A stretch of DNA of 64,000 nt from a virus, in the IMG/VR virus record IMGVR_UViG_3300047496_000053, positions 1 through 64,000 of that record; one strand, written 5' to 3'. Shown piece by piece: positions 30,866-38,355 of the stretch. Made by a program: the position numbers and the translations under genes. Position 1 is the first letter of the stretch. Each line of letters begins with the position of its first letter. The notes under the pieces are model-generated. The model had not been told where the DNA came from. It did not search any database and saw only the letters and a list, made by a program, of their open reading frames with translations.

Positions 30866-31546
30866 ATGCAACAGTTCCCCCGCGATTTTTACCTTCCGGC
30901 CCAATGCAAGGGACGCCCCGCCGACATCCGCGTGATCCCGCTCGGTGTCGAGGTCTTCTTCTACGAGGTCGCCGCCAAGGTGTACGCGATCGGCTTTCGC
31001 GGCAAAGCTCTCAAGCCTGCCTTCCATGAGCGCTACAGCACGGCCGAGCACCGCGCCCAGGTCGTCCAGGAATGGATCGGGCGGCTCCAAAAGTACGCCG
31101 ACGAGAAGGTCGCCGCGCGCGAGGCCAAGAAGGCTTGGCAGCACGGCCTGAAGGTGGGCGACATCTTCGTGTGCTCGTGGGGTTATGACCAGACGAACAT
31201 CGATTACTTCGAGGTCGTCGGTCTCCACGGCAAGTCGGTCGACGTGCTCGAAATCGGTTGCCAGTCTGTCGAAGTGGCTTGGGCTCAGGGCAAGAGCGTT
31301 CCGGCGCCCGGCCAGTACGTCGAGGTCGCCGATTACAGCCCCGCGGGCAAGGCGCATTACGCGGTCCATGGGTACTACCCAAAGAAGGTGCCAGCGCCGC
31401 GCAGAATGGTCCCGCAACGCGGTTACGACGGCAAGCCGCGCCTCGCGATCCATAGCTTCGCCAGCGCCTACAAGATGGAACCGCTTGCCACTTCGGTCCC
31501 GGGCTTGAAGGTGTACCGCGAGCACCACTGGACGGCGTATGCCTGA
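30866..31546 (+). CDS. Conserved phage protein, unknown
   Basis: 226 residues from ATG 30866. A central GLKVGDIFVCSWGYDQTNIDYFEVVG segment (about 93-118) is shared in appearance with proteins of actinophages and other phages and looks like an SH3-like barrel; the N-terminus is alpha/beta and the C-terminus basic. No function known. Confidence 0.65.
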   Translation: MQQFPRDFYLPAQCKGRPADIRVIPLGVEVFFYEVAAKVYAIGFRGKALKPAFHERYSTAEHRAQVVQEWIGRLQKYADEKVAAREAKKAWQHGLKVGDIFVCSWGYDQTNIDYFEVVGLHGKSVDVLEIGCQSVEVAWAQGKSVPAPGQYVEVADYSPAGKAHYAVHGYYPKKVPAPRRMVPQRGYDGKPRLAIHSFASAYKMEPLATSVPGLKVYREHHWTAYA

Positions 31547-31559
31547 ACGTAAATAGTAG

Positions 31560-31588
31560 TTGACGGAGCGTACGGAACAGCGTATGCT
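31560..31588 (+). promoter_or_regulatory. Early promoter copy 7
   Basis: TTGACG, 17 bases, TATGCT, palindrome GTACGGAACAGCGTAT. The leader is shorter and has TTTTGTGGGATG in place of the usual GTTGGTT. Confidence 0.8.
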
Positions 31589-31621
31589 CTGTTTTGTGGG
31601 ATGAGAAAGGAGGTTCGCGAA

Positions 31622-31765
31622 ATGCAGCAAGTTCACTATTTGTTCATCGTTCGGCGCGGTGTCGCGCACGTCATGGATTGGCTTGGCAATCGCGTCAGCC
31701 GCGATATGCCGGTCGCCTTGGCGCGCGCCAACGTGGCTCGCCACAACGCCGCGGTGGGGTTGTGA
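31622..31765 (+). CDS. 47-residue protein, unknown
   Basis: Starts after AAAGGAGG. Basic, with HYLFIVRRGVAHVMDWLGN. The stop overlaps the next ATG (TGATG), so it may couple translation of the zincin-like gene. Confidence 0.55.
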   Translation: MQQVHYLFIVRRGVAHVMDWLGNRVSRDMPVALARANVARHNAAVGL

Positions 31766-32406
31766 TGCGCGGGATGCGCGGCGTTCGAGATTCGCAGCGG
31801 TCCCGCGTGTATGCGTGGGAAAACCGCTTCAGCCGGTGGAAGGGTGACCGGCCGCGGATGGAAAAGCTCGAAGAGGTCGAAGCGTGGCTTACCCCGATCT
31901 GGCGCAAGGAACGCGGTCGGGTGGGACTTGCCCGGCAGCGGGCTCCGGAGGTCTCCAGGAAACTATGGGGACAGCGCAGGGCCACGGCTGACGACAATCA
32001 CGTCCTGAAATTTCCCAAGTGGGCGCGCACGACGACGGTTATCCTTCACGAAATGGCCCACCGGCTCACGCCATTCGATGAGGCCCACGGCCCGCGGTTC
32101 GTCGGGGTGTTCATCGGCCTGATGGCCCGGTGGGACGATCGGGACGCCGCGGAACTGATGGCGCTGGCCGACGAAATGGGCGTCAAGTACCACGTCCGCT
32201 CGATCGGGCTCGTGCCGGTGATCCCGCTGCACCGCAAGATCCGCGAGTACATGACGAAGCCGCGGCACGGGAGCCCGATGCGCCGAGCCCACGAGGTTCA
32301 GGTGGCCATAGAACTCGGGGTGCACTGGCGGCAGGTGCGCGGGGCGGTCATGGCCTCGTGTGGAGCGCTCAAGATGCGCGGCCGGATGGTCCAGGTGGAA
32401 GCGTGA
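31765..32406 (+). CDS. Zincin-like metalloprotease-type protein
   Basis: 213 residues. The helix VILHEMAHRL carries HExxH (H95, E96, H99), and H108 in EAHGPRFVG is a likely third ligand, the SprT/gluzincin-like layout seen in a phage family of predicted metallohydrolases. The C-terminal 60 residues (RRAHEVQVAIELGVHWRQVRG) look like a DNA-binding helix bundle. Substrate unknown; the active residues are intact. It lies in an operon with a membrane protein and a sulfotransferase-like protein. Confidence 0.75.
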   Translation: MRGMRGVRDSQRSRVYAWENRFSRWKGDRPRMEKLEEVEAWLTPIWRKERGRVGLARQRAPEVSRKLWGQRRATADDNHVLKFPKWARTTTVILHEMAHRLTPFDEAHGPRFVGVFIGLMARWDDRDAAELMALADEMGVKYHVRSIGLVPVIPLHRKIREYMTKPRHGSPMRRAHEVQVAIELGVHWRQVRGAVMASCGALKMRGRMVQVEA

Positions 32407-32576
32407 TGGCCGCGCTCTGTGCCTTCGCGCTTGTCATGTGGACCGCGGGCATCTGGTTGATCGCGACTGGCCTAGCCCATCGCGAATTCATCCGGTCGAT
32501 GCGGCCGATTCTGGAACAGGAAGAGAAACGCCGCCGCGCGCTCGCGGCTTACGGAAAGGGGGAAGTGGTGCAATGA
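32406..32576 (+). CDS. 56-residue membrane protein
   Basis: One N-terminal transmembrane helix (ALCAFALVMWTAGIWLIATGLA) and a charged cytosolic-type tail (LEQEEKRRRALAAYGKG). Overlaps both neighbours. Function unknown. Confidence 0.65.
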   Translation: MAALCAFALVMWTAGIWLIATGLAHREFIRSMRPILEQEEKRRRALAAYGKGEVVQ

Positions 32577-33190
32577 ATCGGATCATCATGGTTTCCGGCT
32601 TCGGCCGGTGCGGAAGCTCGCTGGTCATGCAGATGCTCGAAGCCGGGGGCGTGCCCATGACCGGCGAGTACCCGGCTTTCGAGGCCAGGGAAGCGGGGGC
32701 GAACGTGGTCGGCGGCACGATTTCGAAGGAATGGCTCGCGACCATCCCGGGGCACGCGATCAAGGTGCTGGACCCGCAGAATGGCAAGATCCCCTCGTGG
32801 GACTTCCGCATCATTTGGTGCCAGCGCGACACCCGGCAACAGGCGCTTTCGCAAACGAAGTTCCTCAAGACCGTCATGGGGATGCGCGTCAACCCGAACG
32901 TGGTCAGGGACTACGAGTCTTCCTACTGGCGCGATTTCCCCGCCGCGATTCGCGCGCTCGAAGCCACTGGCCCGCACCCGATCCTGAAGATCGACTTCGA
33001 GAGCATCATCGACGATCCCATGCAGGCCGCGCACATGATCGCCATCCACGTAGGCGGGCCGCTCGATATATCGGCCATGGCCCGCGTACCGCTTCCCCGG
33101 TCTACGATTTGCGCGGTGGGGATGGACATCGAAGTCGGCCTCATACGGCAGCGCAAAGCCGCCACCCGCGCGCCCGGATCGCTTGCGTAA
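32573..33190 (+). CDS. Sulfotransferase-like P-loop protein
   Basis: 205 residues. The start MNRIIMVSGFGRCGSSLVMQML has the 5'-phosphosulfate-binding-type loop (GRCGSS, about 11-16) of PAPS-dependent sulfotransferases; IIWCQRDTRQQALSQTKF (about 81-98) resembles the 3'-phosphate-binding segment with Arg and Ser. The C-terminus has DFESIIDDPMQ. A kinase with a similar P-loop is less likely because no GK[ST] is present. The target is unknown. Confidence 0.65.
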   Translation: MNRIIMVSGFGRCGSSLVMQMLEAGGVPMTGEYPAFEAREAGANVVGGTISKEWLATIPGHAIKVLDPQNGKIPSWDFRIIWCQRDTRQQALSQTKFLKTVMGMRVNPNVVRDYESSYWRDFPAAIRALEATGPHPILKIDFESIIDDPMQAAHMIAIHVGGPLDISAMARVPLPRSTICAVGMDIEVGLIRQRKAATRAPGSLA

Positions 33191-33239
33191 AGCGTACCTT
33201 ATCCCTTATCATCAGCAAACGATCTAACCAGGGAATCCC

Positions 33240-34142
33240 ATGAGCAACGAATTGACGGTCCCCGCTCTTCAGCAGTACCTCGTGCGCCACAAGCAATCGC
33301 TGGAGTTCGCGTTGCCCAAGCACATGAACCCGGAACGCATGATCCGGCTCACGCTCACGGCGTTTTCCACGAACAAGGCTTTGCGCGAATGCACCCCGAC
33401 ATCGATCTTCGGGTCGGTCGTCATGGCCTCGCAGATGGGCCTCGAAATCGGCGTCGGCGGGCAAGGCTTCCTCGTGCCCTACCGGGCGAAGAACGGCAAC
33501 GCATGGGAAATGCGCGCGCAGTTCATTCCCGGCTGGCAGGGTCTCGTCGATCTGGCGCAGCGCTCGGGCCGCTCTTCGGTCTGGACCGGCGCCGTGTTCG
33601 AGGGCGACGAGTTCGACTTCCAGCTTGGCGATTCCCCGTTCGTGAAGCACAAGCCGGGCGGCGAGAGCGATGACGAAAAGCTCACCTACGTCTATGCCAT
33701 CGGCAAGATCAAGGACGCGGAGAGCAAGATTATCGAGGTCTGGCCGATCAAGAAGATCAAGCTGCACCGCGACGAATACAACAAGGTCGGCGATCGCCAC
33801 TACAGCTTCGCGAACCTGGAAATGTACGCGCGCAAGGTGGCGCTTCTCCAGGTCTTGAAATACATGCCAAAGACGATCGAGCTTGCCAACGCGATCATGG
33901 CCGATGCCGCCTACGAGACCGGCAAGGAAGCGAAGATGATGGGCGACGTGGTGATCCTGGACGGCGACGAGGATACCCCGGCAACGCCGCCGCCAGCGGG
34001 CGCGGACCCGAGCACGATCTACCGCACCGAGCCGCGCAAGTCGAAGGCCAAAGCCGATGCCACCGATGTCAAGCCTTCGCCCGCGACCGCATCGAACCCC
34101 GACGGCAGCGCACCCGATCTGAGCCAAGTGCCGAGTGACTGA
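33240..34142 (+). CDS. recT: RecT-type single-strand annealing protein
   Basis: 300 residues. Residues about 10-215 match the RecT family: the start with L...K..LE.ALP, NPERMIRLTLTAFSTN, LGLEIGVGGQGFLVPYRAK..., FIPGWQGLVDLAQRSG and VYAIGKIKD. The last 80 residues are a Pro/Ala/Lys-rich disordered tail. RecT anneals single strands in phage recombination with a partner exonuclease, which is two genes downstream. A weak promoter (TTGCGT...TATCAT) may lie at 33183-33213. Confidence 0.9.
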   Translation: MSNELTVPALQQYLVRHKQSLEFALPKHMNPERMIRLTLTAFSTNKALRECTPTSIFGSVVMASQMGLEIGVGGQGFLVPYRAKNGNAWEMRAQFIPGWQGLVDLAQRSGRSSVWTGAVFEGDEFDFQLGDSPFVKHKPGGESDDEKLTYVYAIGKIKDAESKIIEVWPIKKIKLHRDEYNKVGDRHYSFANLEMYARKVALLQVLKYMPKTIELANAIMADAAYETGKEAKMMGDVVILDGDEDTPATPPPAGADPSTIYRTEPRKSKAKADATDVKPSPATASNPDGSAPDLSQVPSD

Positions 34143-34143
34143 C

Positions 34144-34422
34144 ATGGGCGAAATTTCGGATCAAGTGCTTGAGGGCTCGATGTGCCAAGTCTGCATGGAG
34201 TACATCGACGACGGCGAAGATGCTGGCTTCCCTCGAACCTGCGCCGGGTGCCAGCGCGAGGGGGCATGGAAGGACGGCTCGTTGAGCAAGGGGAAATCCA
34301 AGGTCACGGAAAAGCCGCAAGCGGTCTACGCCGTTCGCTTTCACTGCCTCGGGCCCGGGTGCAAGCGGTCATTCACAACGGTCGAGGGGGTATCCGACCA
34401 CTGGCGGCACAAGCACGTATGA
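34144..34422 (+). CDS. Zinc-finger protein between recT and exonuclease
   Basis: 92 residues from ATG 34144 (a GTG nine bases upstream overlaps recT). Two Cys pairs, CQVC and CAGC, frame a short acidic region, and the C-terminus CLGPGCKRSFTTVEGVSDHWRHKH is a C2H2-like finger (C..C then H...H). Likely DNA-binding, perhaps an accessory to recombination. Confidence 0.65.
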   Translation: MGEISDQVLEGSMCQVCMEYIDDGEDAGFPRTCAGCQREGAWKDGSLSKGKSKVTEKPQAVYAVRFHCLGPGCKRSFTTVEGVSDHWRHKHV

Positions 34423-35021
34423 CCGGCCTGGAATTCGAGCCCGAAGAGCACGTTTACAAATTCGACGGCGTAGTGGTGCCGAGCGTGACCGGGATCATCG
34501 AGCTTTGGAGCGAGGTCGCAAAACTGCCCGCCGAAATCCTGATTCCGGCCGGTATCCGCGGCTCCCGCGTCCACCTTGCGACCGAGCTTGACGACGAAGG
34601 GGATCTGAACGAGGAATGGGCCGAAGAGGTCGGGATGATGGGCTACGTGCTCGGGTGGCGCAAGTTCAAGCGGGACCACGGGCTAGTGACCGAGGCGCGC
34701 GAACAGCGCATCTATCACCCGCTGCACCGCTACGCCGGAACCCTGGACGTGCTCGGAAAAATGCTCTGGCCGGTAGGCCGTATCCGTAGAGAGTGCCGTA
34801 CACTACTGGACATAAAATCTGGCGTGAAAGATCCGACCCATGCGATGCAGACAGCCGGGTACAGCGCGCCGATCGGCCACCGGGGAAAGCGGGGATGCGT
34901 CTACCTCACCGAAGACGGGAAGTACGAACTCGAAGAGCACCCATCGAATAATCACGATTGGGCGGATTTTCTGGCCTGCAAACGACAGTACGACTTCAAC
35001 AAAAAGCACGGACTTTTATAA
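34419..35021 (+). CDS. PD-(D/E)XK exonuclease, RecT partner
   Basis: 200 residues. RYAGTLDVLGK (D110) and LLDIKSG (D131, K133) form the nuclease core, followed by Q144 and AGYSA, as in Cas4/RecB-like phage exonucleases. With RecT it would make a two-component recombination system: resection of double-strand ends then annealing. Start overlaps the zinc-finger gene. Confidence 0.85.
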   Translation: MTGLEFEPEEHVYKFDGVVVPSVTGIIELWSEVAKLPAEILIPAGIRGSRVHLATELDDEGDLNEEWAEEVGMMGYVLGWRKFKRDHGLVTEAREQRIYHPLHRYAGTLDVLGKMLWPVGRIRRECRTLLDIKSGVKDPTHAMQTAGYSAPIGHRGKRGCVYLTEDGKYELEEHPSNNHDWADFLACKRQYDFNKKHGLL

Positions 35022-35030
35022 GGGGAAGTG

Positions 35031-35846
35031 ATGGAAACCGCAACCGAAGAAACCGCGCAAGACAACCTGCCGACGCTGATCGCTCAGGTCAAGTCGATCG
35101 CGATTGTCCCGGACTACAGGATCACCAGCCAGCCCGAGGCCGAATCCGCTGCCGACAGCCTGCGCCGGGTGGCCGGGCTGATGAAGCGCGTCGACGCCGC
35201 ACGCAAGGCCGCTCTGGTCGAGCCGCTCCAGGTCGTCGCCAGAATCCGAACCGAGTGGTCCGAGCCCGAAGACCTTCTCGAACAGGCCACCCGCACCCTG
35301 AAATCGGCGATCGGCGCGTGGCAAACCCACGTCCAGGAAGAGGCCCGCAAGGCTCAGATCAAAGCCGAACAGGAAGCCGCTTCGGCGCGCGCTGCCGAAG
35401 CTGCCCGGCAAGCGGCGGCAGAGGCCAGTGCCCGCCAGCGCGCCCAGGAAGCCGAGGCGGCGGCGGCGGCGGCAGCGGCCGAGGGCGATCAAGCGGCAGC
35501 GGCCAAGCTCGCCGAGAAGGCCGCGGGGCTCGCCGAGAAGGCCGACATCATTGCCAGCGGCAGCGCTGAGGCAATCGCTCACGTCGAGATTTCCGCCCCG
35601 GCCGCGGCGGCGGCGCCCAAGTTTGAGGGCGTGAGCGGTCGGCAAAAGTGGACCGCCGAGGTCCGGGATCTGCGCAGGTTCCTCGCCTCGATCCTCGCCG
35701 ATGAGTTCTTCGACATCGAGTCGATCGTCGACATCAAGAAGGGACCGCTCAACAAGTTGGCCGACACCTACAAAATGTCCCTTGCCTCAAAGTATCCGGG
35801 CGCCGTTGCCAAGCCCGAGACCGTCATCAGCGCACGCAGCAAGTGA
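35031..35846 (+). CDS. Ala-rich coiled-coil protein of the recombination cluster
   Basis: 271 residues from ATG 35031. The N-terminal ITSQPEAESAADSLRRVAGLMKRVD is followed by a long Ala/Glu/Lys coiled coil (about 95-180) and a C-terminal domain with LRRFLASILADEFFD and SLASKYPGAVAKPE. Proteins of this layout commonly follow recT-like genes in phages; exact role unknown. Confidence 0.7.
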   Translation: METATEETAQDNLPTLIAQVKSIAIVPDYRITSQPEAESAADSLRRVAGLMKRVDAARKAALVEPLQVVARIRTEWSEPEDLLEQATRTLKSAIGAWQTHVQEEARKAQIKAEQEAASARAAEAARQAAAEASARQRAQEAEAAAAAAAAEGDQAAAAKLAEKAAGLAEKADIIASGSAEAIAHVEISAPAAAAAPKFEGVSGRQKWTAEVRDLRRFLASILADEFFDIESIVDIKKGPLNKLADTYKMSLASKYPGAVAKPETVISARSK

Positions 35847-35850
35847 GACC

Positions 35851-36165
35851 ATGGGGACGCGGCAAATGACCGGAATCAGGGCTTCGTCGAGGAAGCCTAA
35901 CAAGAAGCGGGCGGCATTCGTTTCGGATCCGAACGTCGCGAGCCGCCGCGCCAATGCGGCGAAGCGGGCCCAGGAAAAGGCCCGGGAACGGTTCAGGGAG
36001 GGCCTACCGATCTTCCTGAAGAACCCGGAGACCCTGAGCATCCGGGAACTGCGCGCGGCCGTTGAGCGCGATCCTGGAGGCTTTCCGTCGCGGCAAAACG
36101 CGATGCAGGTGGCCGACGCGATAGCCGCTCGCAAGGAGCTTCGGCGCCGGGGGTTCAATGAATGA
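35851..36165 (+). CDS. Small basic protein, unknown
   Basis: 104 residues, very basic N-terminus (SSRKPNKKRAAFVSD; RRANAAKRAQEKARERFREG) then TLSIRELRAAVERDPGGFPSRQNAMQVADAI. Possibly nucleic-acid-binding. Confidence 0.6.
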   Translation: MGTRQMTGIRASSRKPNKKRAAFVSDPNVASRRANAAKRAQEKARERFREGLPIFLKNPETLSIRELRAAVERDPGGFPSRQNAMQVADAIAARKELRRRGFNE

Positions 36166-36310
36166 CCGCCTGCGCGAGAAGTTTCTGAAATTGGGTGCGA
36201 TGGCGCTGATCTGGTTTTGGTGCTTGTTGGTTGCTTTTGGGTCAGGAATTTTCTTTCACAGTCTGGAATGGGCTTTTCGAGGCGGCTACGACTTTTGGGG
36301 GACATTTTGA
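36158..36310 (+). CDS. 50-residue membrane protein
   Basis: ATG overlaps the previous gene. One hydrophobic aromatic helix (LGAMALIWFWCLLVAFGSGIFF, about 12-33). First of four tiny membrane proteins in a row, of unknown role. Confidence 0.6.
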   Translation: MNDRLREKFLKLGAMALIWFWCLLVAFGSGIFFHSLEWAFRGGYDFWGTF

Positions 36311-36561
36311 AAACGAACCCGCTCTACATCACCGAGACCGGCACCGAGTCGCGGCAATCGGTCTTCTACTTCACCGTTGGCGCGATCGCCTGCATCATCT
36401 TCGCGTTGCTGTTGCTCGGCAATTCCATCCGCAACGATCGCCGGGCCGACGCGCTTCAGCGACAGATCGATTGGTGCATCGCGAACCAGATGGAACACAT
36501 GGTAAACGGTGACGCCGTTGTGTGCTACCGGCTCAGGCCGTACAAGGGACACGCGCGGTGA
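36307..36561 (+). CDS. 84-residue membrane protein
   Basis: TTG start overlapping the previous TGA. A single transmembrane helix (FYFTVGAIACIIFALLLLGN, about 20-39) and a short soluble C-terminus with two Cys. Topology N-in or N-out not determinable. Confidence 0.6.
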   Translation: MKTNPLYITETGTESRQSVFYFTVGAIACIIFALLLLGNSIRNDRRADALQRQIDWCIANQMEHMVNGDAVVCYRLRPYKGHAR

Positions 36562-36656
36562 AACTCTTCCCGCGCGACCAGATCGATTTTTGGGCTATCT
36601 TTTTCGTGAGCATGGTCATCGTCGGACTGTGCATGGCAACCGCGATTTTTGCTTGA
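36558..36656 (+). CDS. 32-residue membrane peptide
   Basis: GTG start overlapping the previous stop. Hydrophobic from residue 11 (FWAIFFVSMVIVGLCMATAI). Its stop codon lies inside the -35 box of early promoter copy 8. Confidence 0.5.
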   Translation: MKLFPRDQIDFWAIFFVSMVIVGLCMATAIFA

Positions 36657-36681
36657 CATTTTGTACGGTACAAGGTACAGT
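36653..36681 (+). promoter_or_regulatory. Early promoter copy 8
   Basis: TTGACA, 17 bases, TACAGT, with the more divergent GTACGGTACAAGGTAC. Leader contains GTGTTGACTG and an AGGAGG site. Confidence 0.78.
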
Positions 36682-36708
36682 GTAGGTGTTGACTGATAGG
36701 AGGTTGAA

Positions 36709-36828
36709 ATGGTCGGATTTCTCGGCGGTCTGGTTTGCGTGGTAGTGGGCGGCGTGTGCATGGCGATCCTCTTTGCGTGGGCGCAGGAAGATGCCCAGGA
36801 AGAGGCCCAAGCGGGCGGTCAGGGGTGA
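36709..36828 (+). CDS. 39-residue membrane protein
   Basis: Follows an AGGAGG site. One Val/Gly-rich transmembrane helix (FLGGLVCVVVGGVCMAILFA) and an acidic Gln-rich tail. Overlaps the HAD gene. Confidence 0.6.
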   Translation: MVGFLGGLVCVVVGGVCMAILFAWAQEDAQEEAQAGGQG

Positions 36829-37277
36829 GCGGACCGTGGTGGGGTGTCGACCTTGACGGCACCCTTGCTCATTACGAGGGATGGAAAGGCGAGTTCCACA
36901 TTGGACCGCCTATTCCGGCGATGCGCGATCGAGTCATCGAATGGCTCGCCAAGGGTCGAGAGGTTCGCATATTCACGGCGCGTGTGGGCCCGCGAAGCGG
37001 CGGGACCAAATCGGTCGAAGACATCATTCAGGTCATCCAGCTTTGGTGCGTGACACACATCGGCGTGCCGTTGCCGGTCACCTGCACGAAGGACTTCGGG
37101 ATGATCGAGATTTGGGACGATCGCGCGGTCCAGGTGATCCCGAACACGGGGATGCCGGTGGACGGTGGCGAAGAATCCTTGCGGGCCTGGATAGCGGCCA
37201 ATGCTCCCGGTGGCTGGATCGACAATCTGCGCGAGCGCGTGAAGGCTCTGGAAGCCGAGCTTCGTGAAAGGGGTTGA
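36825..37277 (+). CDS. HAD-superfamily phosphatase-like protein
   Basis: 150 residues from GTG 36825. Motif I VDLDGTLA (Asp nucleophile and general acid), motif II-like REVRIFTARVG and a late WDDRAVQV supply the HAD core. Such short phage HAD proteins are predicted nucleotide or polynucleotide phosphatases. The C-terminus ends in a coiled-coil segment (LRERVKALEAELRERG). Confidence 0.75.
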   Translation: MSGPWWGVDLDGTLAHYEGWKGEFHIGPPIPAMRDRVIEWLAKGREVRIFTARVGPRSGGTKSVEDIIQVIQLWCVTHIGVPLPVTCTKDFGMIEIWDDRAVQVIPNTGMPVDGGEESLRAWIAANAPGGWIDNLRERVKALEAELRERG

Positions 37278-37279
37278 CC

Positions 37280-37390
37280 ATGTTCCACGTTCCATTCACG
37301 GGCGCGAATAGCCGCACCTTCTTGGGGTGGATTTTGATCGCCGCATTGTGCGTCTTTTGTTCTTGCAGGCACCGGCAACCATGGCACTGA
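37280..37390 (+). CDS. 36-residue peptide with hydrophobic segment
   Basis: Starts two bases after the HAD stop codon. Contains FLGWILIAALCVFCSC, a short membrane helix followed by C-S-C; may be a small lipoprotein-like or membrane peptide, though length makes this uncertain. Confidence 0.4.
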   Translation: MFHVPFTGANSRTFLGWILIAALCVFCSCRHRQPWH

Positions 37391-37410
37391 CGAAAGTGAG
37401 GGGGAATTTA

Positions 37411-37659
37411 ATGACGACGTTAAACCTTAACCTGCCAAATATCGATGAGGAAGTGCCGCCGCAGGAACGCCACAACGCGGAAACCGACGTGATGGTGACG
37501 GTGCGCCTGGAGTTGCTGCGCAACGGGAACATGCGGACTTTCTTGACCAAGGGATCCCCGGGCGCCAGCGACAAGATCGCATTGGTGCTCGCGCGTGGGA
37601 TGCTGGCTCAGGCCAATGCAACCTTCAGGGTCAGCGAGCACGACGGCAGCGCGATCTAG
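37411..37659 (+). CDS. Small protein, unknown
   Basis: 82 residues from ATG 37411, chosen because GAGGGGG stands six bases upstream; an earlier ATG at 37381 is in frame. Contains HNAETDVMVTVRLELLRNGNM and a helical DKIALVLARGML. No recognised domain. Confidence 0.55.
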   Translation: MTTLNLNLPNIDEEVPPQERHNAETDVMVTVRLELLRNGNMRTFLTKGSPGASDKIALVLARGMLAQANATFRVSEHDGSAI

Positions 37660-37660
37660 A

Positions 37661-37855
37661 ATGTACGTCCCGCCGTACTTCATTGCCGAACAGATCAAGG
37701 CTATGATGCCGACGCCGTGCGAGGTCGTGCGCGGCGCCGACATCGAGGGACCGTACTGCCGTGTGATCGTCGCGGTGCAAAACGAATGGGCGGCGCACAG
37801 TTGCCCGACGATTTACGACGGGGTACGGATCATTATCGAAGTGGTGGATCCTTGA
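37661..37855 (+). CDS. Small protein, unknown
   Basis: 64 residues. Strand-rich (CEVVRGADIEGPYCRVIVAVQNEW, IIIEVVDP). Starts one base after the previous stop. Confidence 0.55.
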   Translation: MYVPPYFIAEQIKAMMPTPCEVVRGADIEGPYCRVIVAVQNEWAAHSCPTIYDGVRIIIEVVDP

Positions 37856-37868
37856 AAGAAAGCGTTAA

Positions 37869-38135
37869 ATGTCAGATGAACCGCTCGATCTACCTGAACG
37901 CCCGGTCGGCTTTGCGCGCAGGCTTCAATGCCATTTCAATTTCGGGCGCGCGGGCGGCGCGGCGACATATTCGGTCCGTAGCGCCACTGGCAAGGAAATG
38001 CCATTTGGCTACCAGTACGACACGCGCAAGAACGGCATGACCGGATTCAACGTCCCGGGCATAACCGATAGGGTTTTCACTTGGGACGAGATTCGAGAGC
38101 GCTTCGCGGCGCCAAAAACCGATGACCCGGCTTGA
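37869..38135 (+). CDS. Small protein, unknown
   Basis: 88 residues. Contains GFARRLQCHFNFGRAGG and KEMPFGYQYDTRKNGMTGFN, ends in an acidic helix with FTWDEIRERFAAP. No family recognised. Confidence 0.55.
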   Translation: MSDEPLDLPERPVGFARRLQCHFNFGRAGGAATYSVRSATGKEMPFGYQYDTRKNGMTGFNVPGITDRVFTWDEIRERFAAPKTDDPA

Positions 38136-38355
38136 TGAGCTTCACGAATGCCACTGGCCAAGGTGCGGCCGGAAGGTGCCGCCTGCGCATTGAGGGTGCA
38201 TGACGCACTGATTCTTGCTGCCGGAATACCTGCGCGCGAAGCTGTTGCGCGCGTATCGGCCGGGCCAGGAAATCGACAAGCGACCGAGCCCGGCGTACGT
38301 CGATGTCGCCAAGGAAATCCGGGCTTGGATCGCAACCTACGAGGCCATCGAATGA
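38122..38355 (+). pseudogene. Conserved small zinc protein gene interrupted by two in-frame TGA codons
   Basis: The frame from ATG 38122 runs 78 codons to a TGA at 38353 that overlaps the next ATG, but has TGA at 38191 and 38209. Read with Trp at both places, it gives ECHWPRCGRKVPPAH, then W-GCMTH-W-FLLPEYLRA and AYRPGQ-type YRPGQEIDKRPSPAY, which follows a common phage protein pattern (CHWPGC...PP..WGC..HW..LP..LR) where both positions are normally tryptophan. Each change is a single G to A. All else is intact, including the downstream overlap, so inactivation is recent or the codons are read through. Confidence 0.75.
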
